Source: Marinomonas sp. MED121 (lineage in GTDB: Bacteria > Pseudomonadota > Gammaproteobacteria > Pseudomonadales > Marinomonadaceae). Taken from it: 64,000 bases of DNA. Numbering within the stretch: the first letter of the stretch is position 1; each line of letters starts with the position of its first letter. A program made the position numbers and the translations under genes. Positions 61,630-64,000 of this stretch are shown here, one piece after another. The notes under the pieces are model-generated. The model did no database searches, had not been told where the DNA came from, and worked only from the letters and a program-made list of their open reading frames with translations. The DNA lies in the NCBI RefSeq assembly GCF_000153025.1, contig NZ_CH672432.1, positions 539,127 to 603,126 on the forward strand, read 5' to 3'.

Positions 61630-62127
61630 ATGACCTACCCAAGAGCCTTTAACCATATAGGTTTATCCGTACCCGATGTAGACGCTGCTTTTAAGTGGTA
61701 TACCCAGGTTTTAGGGCTATACCCTATTATGGAACCCACTGAAATTGCACGAGATGACAGTGCCATTGGCATCATGTGTGATGACGTATTTGGTGAGAGC
61801 TGGAGCAAGTTTAAAATCTGCCACCTAGCCACAGCAGATCGTATTGGCATCGAGCTGTTTGAATTTCCAGACAATGAAACACCAGACAACAATTTAGAGT
61901 ATAAAAAAACAGGGATTTTTCATTTTTGTATCACAGACCCAGATGTTGAAGGTCTTGCAGAAAAGATAGTCGCAACGGGCGGTAAGCAACGTATGCCTGT
62001 TCGCAGCTATTATCCAGGAGAAAAGCCTTATCGAATGGTTTATTGTGAAGATCCATGGGGCAACATTATCGAGATCTACTCTCATTCCTATGAGTTAACC
62101 TACTCAGCAGGGGCGTATCAGAGTTAG
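61630..62127 (+). CDS. VOC-superfamily lactoylglutathione-lyase-like protein
   Basis: A 165-residue VOC protein: FNHIGLSVPDVDAAFKWYTQ (metal His at residue 9), IGIELFEFPDNETPDNNLEY (metal Glu), GIFHFCITDPDVEGLAEKIV (metal His) and EDPWGNIIEIYSHSYEL (metal Glu). The four-ligand pattern H/E/H/E is complete, so it is likely an active metal enzyme: glyoxalase-like, dioxygenase-like or a fosfomycin-resistance relative. The AAGGAATTGTT leader gives a good ribosome site. Control by the divergent LysR is likely. Confidence 0.9.
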   Translation: MTYPRAFNHIGLSVPDVDAAFKWYTQVLGLYPIMEPTEIARDDSAIGIMCDDVFGESWSKFKICHLATADRIGIELFEFPDNETPDNNLEYKKTGIFHFCITDPDVEGLAEKIVATGGKQRMPVRSYYPGEKPYRMVYCEDPWGNIIEIYSHSYELTYSAGAYQS

Positions 62128-62168
62128 CATAAATCAGAAAAATATAAGGCTGGCTGAAAAAAAAGAGT

Positions 62169-62487
62169 TAGGGAACCTGCGAATAAGTTCTCCCGCCTCA
62201 GCGTGTGGATAAAAGCAACTAGATTTATGGCGAGGGGCGCAACTTAATAGTTATTCTATTGATAAGATCCTCAACCTAAATATAGGGCTTTTAGACCACG
62301 CCCTTTGGGTCTTTGAAGAATACCTACGGCATTTCAGAAAAAATATCACTCTACGTTGTCCCTTCTTGAAAGGTACCTACAGTGACTTTCTATTAATAAA
62401 TGTAAAGTGACGCCTGGTTTGACGCTTTTTCCTCACATACCTTAAAAGAGCAGACTGAGAAGAGGTTACTTAATCGCAGGCTCCCTA
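62169..62487 (+). mobile_element. MITE copy D, complete (type copy)
   Basis: A 319-bp element, TA-flanked. Left end TAGGGAACCTGCGAATAAGT and right end ACTTAATCGCAGGCTCCCTA (reverse complement TAGGGAGCCTGCGATTAAGT) match at 18 of 20 bases. There is no ORF. The interior holds the family blocks CCTCAGCGTGTGGATAAAAG, CTTAATAGTTATTCTATTGA, and GAAAGGTACCTAC. It lies just after the VOC gene and before the small lipoprotein gene. Confidence 0.93.
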
Positions 62488-62508
62488 GTCTTATATTTGG
62501 AAGGCGTG

Positions 62509-62721
62509 CTAATAACCTAAATTCGATTCATAAGGATCTTCTGTTCTCTTTGCCTCATATTCCTCATAAGACATACTCGACCTCTGCATACACTCATCAT
62601 ATTGAGAAGCCGCCACGTTATTACAAGCAAACTGATTATTCGCCTGAATATTTTCATACAAATCTTTTTTGCTACAAGCTGAAATCAAGCATAGCAAAAC
62701 ACCAAACACGACCCCTTTTAT
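62509..62721 (-). CDS. Small lipoprotein of unknown function
   Basis: A 70-residue protein from the ATG at 62721 (AAAGGAAAGATCTTG leader; an ATG seven codons earlier is also possible). Signal MIKGVVFGVLLCLISAC with lipobox ISAC at residue 17. The mature part is about 53 residues with two Cys (FACNN, YDECMQRSSMSYEEYEAKR). It resembles small outer-membrane lipoproteins of unknown role. No partner is evident. Confidence 0.7.
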   Translation of the reverse strand: MKGVVFGVLLCLISACSKKDLYENIQANNQFACNNVAASQYDECMQRSSMSYEEYEAKRTEDPYESNLGY

Positions 62722-62863
62722 CATCAAGATCTTTCCTTTTTTCATGAGCGCTTTATTAGGTAAAAACCGTCTTGATAATAGCACAATAAAAACAGTAAAA
62801 ATCGACTAGAAATAAATGCTTAGTATGCACAAACGCATACTAAGCTCAGGCTTCGCCCATACA

Positions 62864-64000
62864 TTATGCTTTACGATTTGTTAGCCAAATACTTTGATAA
62901 GGTTCAAGGCTAATCATCTGGTTCAAATCATGAATTTCCAGATCAGATAAGAGGTCAGACCAACGTTCTGTCAAAGATAAGTTCAATTCACTGATGGCAA
63001 GCTCAACGCTTTGATCAGAAATATTACTAATACAAAAGATACTCTGATGACGGTTCTGACTTTGGCGCCAAAAACCAAACAAGCTATGGCCTAAATGTAA
63101 GGTGAACTGAATAGCATTAGGATGAAATGCCGCTTGAGCTCGTCTGATATCAATCAAAGCCAACATCTGTTGAAACACCCTTGCATGATCACTGCCTTCA
63201 TCAGCCAGTTGTGCTTCAAGGGCCTGATAATCCCAACGATGGCGATTAATTGCCCTATTGTGATGGGTATTCTCTAGCTTTTTATAGTCATTACGTGTGC
63301 CTAACAAGCTATGAATATAAAATGCTGGCATGCCTTCAAGGCCCATCATAATGACATGAGCACACAAGAAGCGCGCCATCCCCATGTCATCTTCACCCTT
63401 TGTCGTGCCCTTTAAAGCATCATACAGGGCAATATTCATTTCATAGGCTTTTTGTGTCCCATCTTCACTCATGCGCCAAGAGATTTTGCCACCAAAAGCC
63501 GTCATGGTATCCACCAGCTCAGTGACCTCTTGATCATTTAAAAGGCCTTCAACGGGTCTTAAACCAATGCCATCATGGGAGGCTAAAAAGTTAAAGTAGC
63601 AGGTGCCGTTTTGCGCAGCAGGCATACTCATCAACCAACGTTTTAAGTAAAGGCAATTACCCGTTATTAAGGTGTTAATTAACAAAGGCGGTAAGGAAAA
63701 ATTGTAAATACAATGGGCTTCGTTGGCATTACCAAAATAGGTTAGGTTTTGCGTATTCGGAATATTGGTTTCTGTGATGATAATAGCATCAGGCTGGGCA
63801 TGCTCAATCAAGCTACGTAACAATCTCACCACTTCATGGGTTTGCACAAGGTTAATGCAGTCTCTGTCCTGCTCTTTCCATAAAAATGCCACCGCATCCA
63901 ATCTAAATATTCGCACCCCATAATCTAGATATAAGCGAATAATTCGCACAAACTCGATCAATACCTCTGGATTTCTAAAATCAAAATCGACCTGATCATG
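62864..64000 (-). CDS. GH13_18 phosphorylase (sucrose phosphorylase-like), C-terminal part
   Basis: The gene enters from the right edge; 378 residues are visible. Reading from 64000 gives [13 protein letters not shown], then [20 protein letters not shown] and [11 protein letters not shown]. The nucleophile Asp is in [10 protein letters not shown], the acid/base Glu in [10 protein letters not shown], and the third Asp in [13 protein letters not shown]. The (alpha/beta)8 barrel and C-terminal beta domain are of GH13 subfamily 18, which phosphorolyses sucrose, glucosylglycerol or glucosylglycerate. Marine relatives often act on glucosylglycerol, so the exact substrate is left open. Both ends of the visible frame are clean. 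Confidence 0.92.
   Translation of the reverse strand, partial: HDQVDFDFRNPEVLIEFVRIIRLYLDYGVRIFRLDAVAFLWKEQDRDCINLVQTHEVVRLLRSLIEHAQPDAIIITETNIPNTQNLTYFGNANEAHCIYNFSLPPLLINTLITGNCLYLKRWLMSMPAAQNGTCYFNFLASHDGIGLRPVEGLLNDQEVTELVDTMTAFGGKISWRMSEDGTQKAYEMNIALYDALKGTTKGEDDMGMARFLCAHVIMMGLEGMPAFYIHSLLGTRNDYKKLENTHHNRAINRHRWDYQALEAQLADEGSDHARVFQQMLALIDIRRAQAAFHPNAIQFTLHLGHSLFGFWRQSQNRHQSIFCISNISDQSVELAISELNLSLTERWSDLLSDLEIHDLNQMISLEPYQSIWLTNRKA

Overview
The window looks like a chromosomal segment of a marine gammaproteobacterium, most like Marinomonas or a close Oceanospirillales relative. This is inferred from the low-to-moderate GC, the leucine/isovalerate (liu) operon with a MerR-type LiuR regulator, a GntR-regulated prp locus, the many diguanylate cyclases and the GH13_18 phosphorylase. 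No rRNA, tRNA, CRISPR array or prophage was recognised. The sequence alone does not fix the species.

Layout. 0-12.7 kb is mostly core-like: the start of prpB with its GntR repressor and palindromic operators, an iron alcohol dehydrogenase, an HD-GYP protein, a periplasmic binding protein overlapping a diguanylate cyclase (a likely ligand-to-c-di-GMP sensor pair), a Cpx-like kinase/regulator with a divergent CpxP/Spy-like lipoprotein, a DUF945 protein and an RraA-like protein. 12.9-17.1 kb is accessory: a Phd/ParE module, a MITE, a secreted-protein gene broken by one stop codon, an ankyrin protein and a 5'-truncated YheO-type regulator. 17.1-28.8 kb holds single genes (pirin, radical SAM/SPASM, acetyltransferases, a LysR gene with an apparent AUU start, a deaminase, a lipoprotein hydrolase, a RarD-like transporter) and a second toxin-antitoxin pair.

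28.8-36.7 kb is the most unusual part. A complete IS3-family element (12-bp inverted repeats, 4-bp target duplication) interrupts an AraC-type gene. It is followed by transposon relics and then the remains of a chromosomal integron. The integron consists of an intI remnant of about 30 codons behind a perfect LexA box (36531-36546), a probable attI junction, and leftward cassettes separated by attC sites. The cassettes encode a TIR-domain protein, a DUF6602-like protein with a PD-(D/E)XK-like signature, a cassette cut by a REP-associated tyrosine transposase, and a DUF998 membrane protein. The integrase is dead, so the array is frozen. The two clear attC sites belong to different size classes, which suggests the cassettes came from different sources.

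36.7-48 kb: a LysR regulator, a SulP anion transporter, an RluF-like pseudouridine synthase with a long basic tail, then a signalling group (binding protein, Cache-GGDEF, haem-binding chemoreceptor, CHASE-GGDEF). 48.1-56.9 kb: the leucine/isovalerate pathway. liuR-liuA-liuB-liuC-liuD-liuE runs rightward and a thiolase gene runs divergently. Two near-identical palindromes in the shared promoter region are probable LiuR boxes. 56.9-64 kb: an MFS transporter whose reading frame seems to begin at AUC, small enzymes, a LysR/VOC divergent pair, the best preserved MITE, a small lipoprotein and the C-terminal part of a GH13_18 phosphorylase.

A family of TA-flanked, non-coding inverted-repeat elements (MITEs of about 280-320 bp, plus fragments) is scattered at 13.5, 28.8, 33.0, 45.3-45.6, 47.4 and 62.2 kb.
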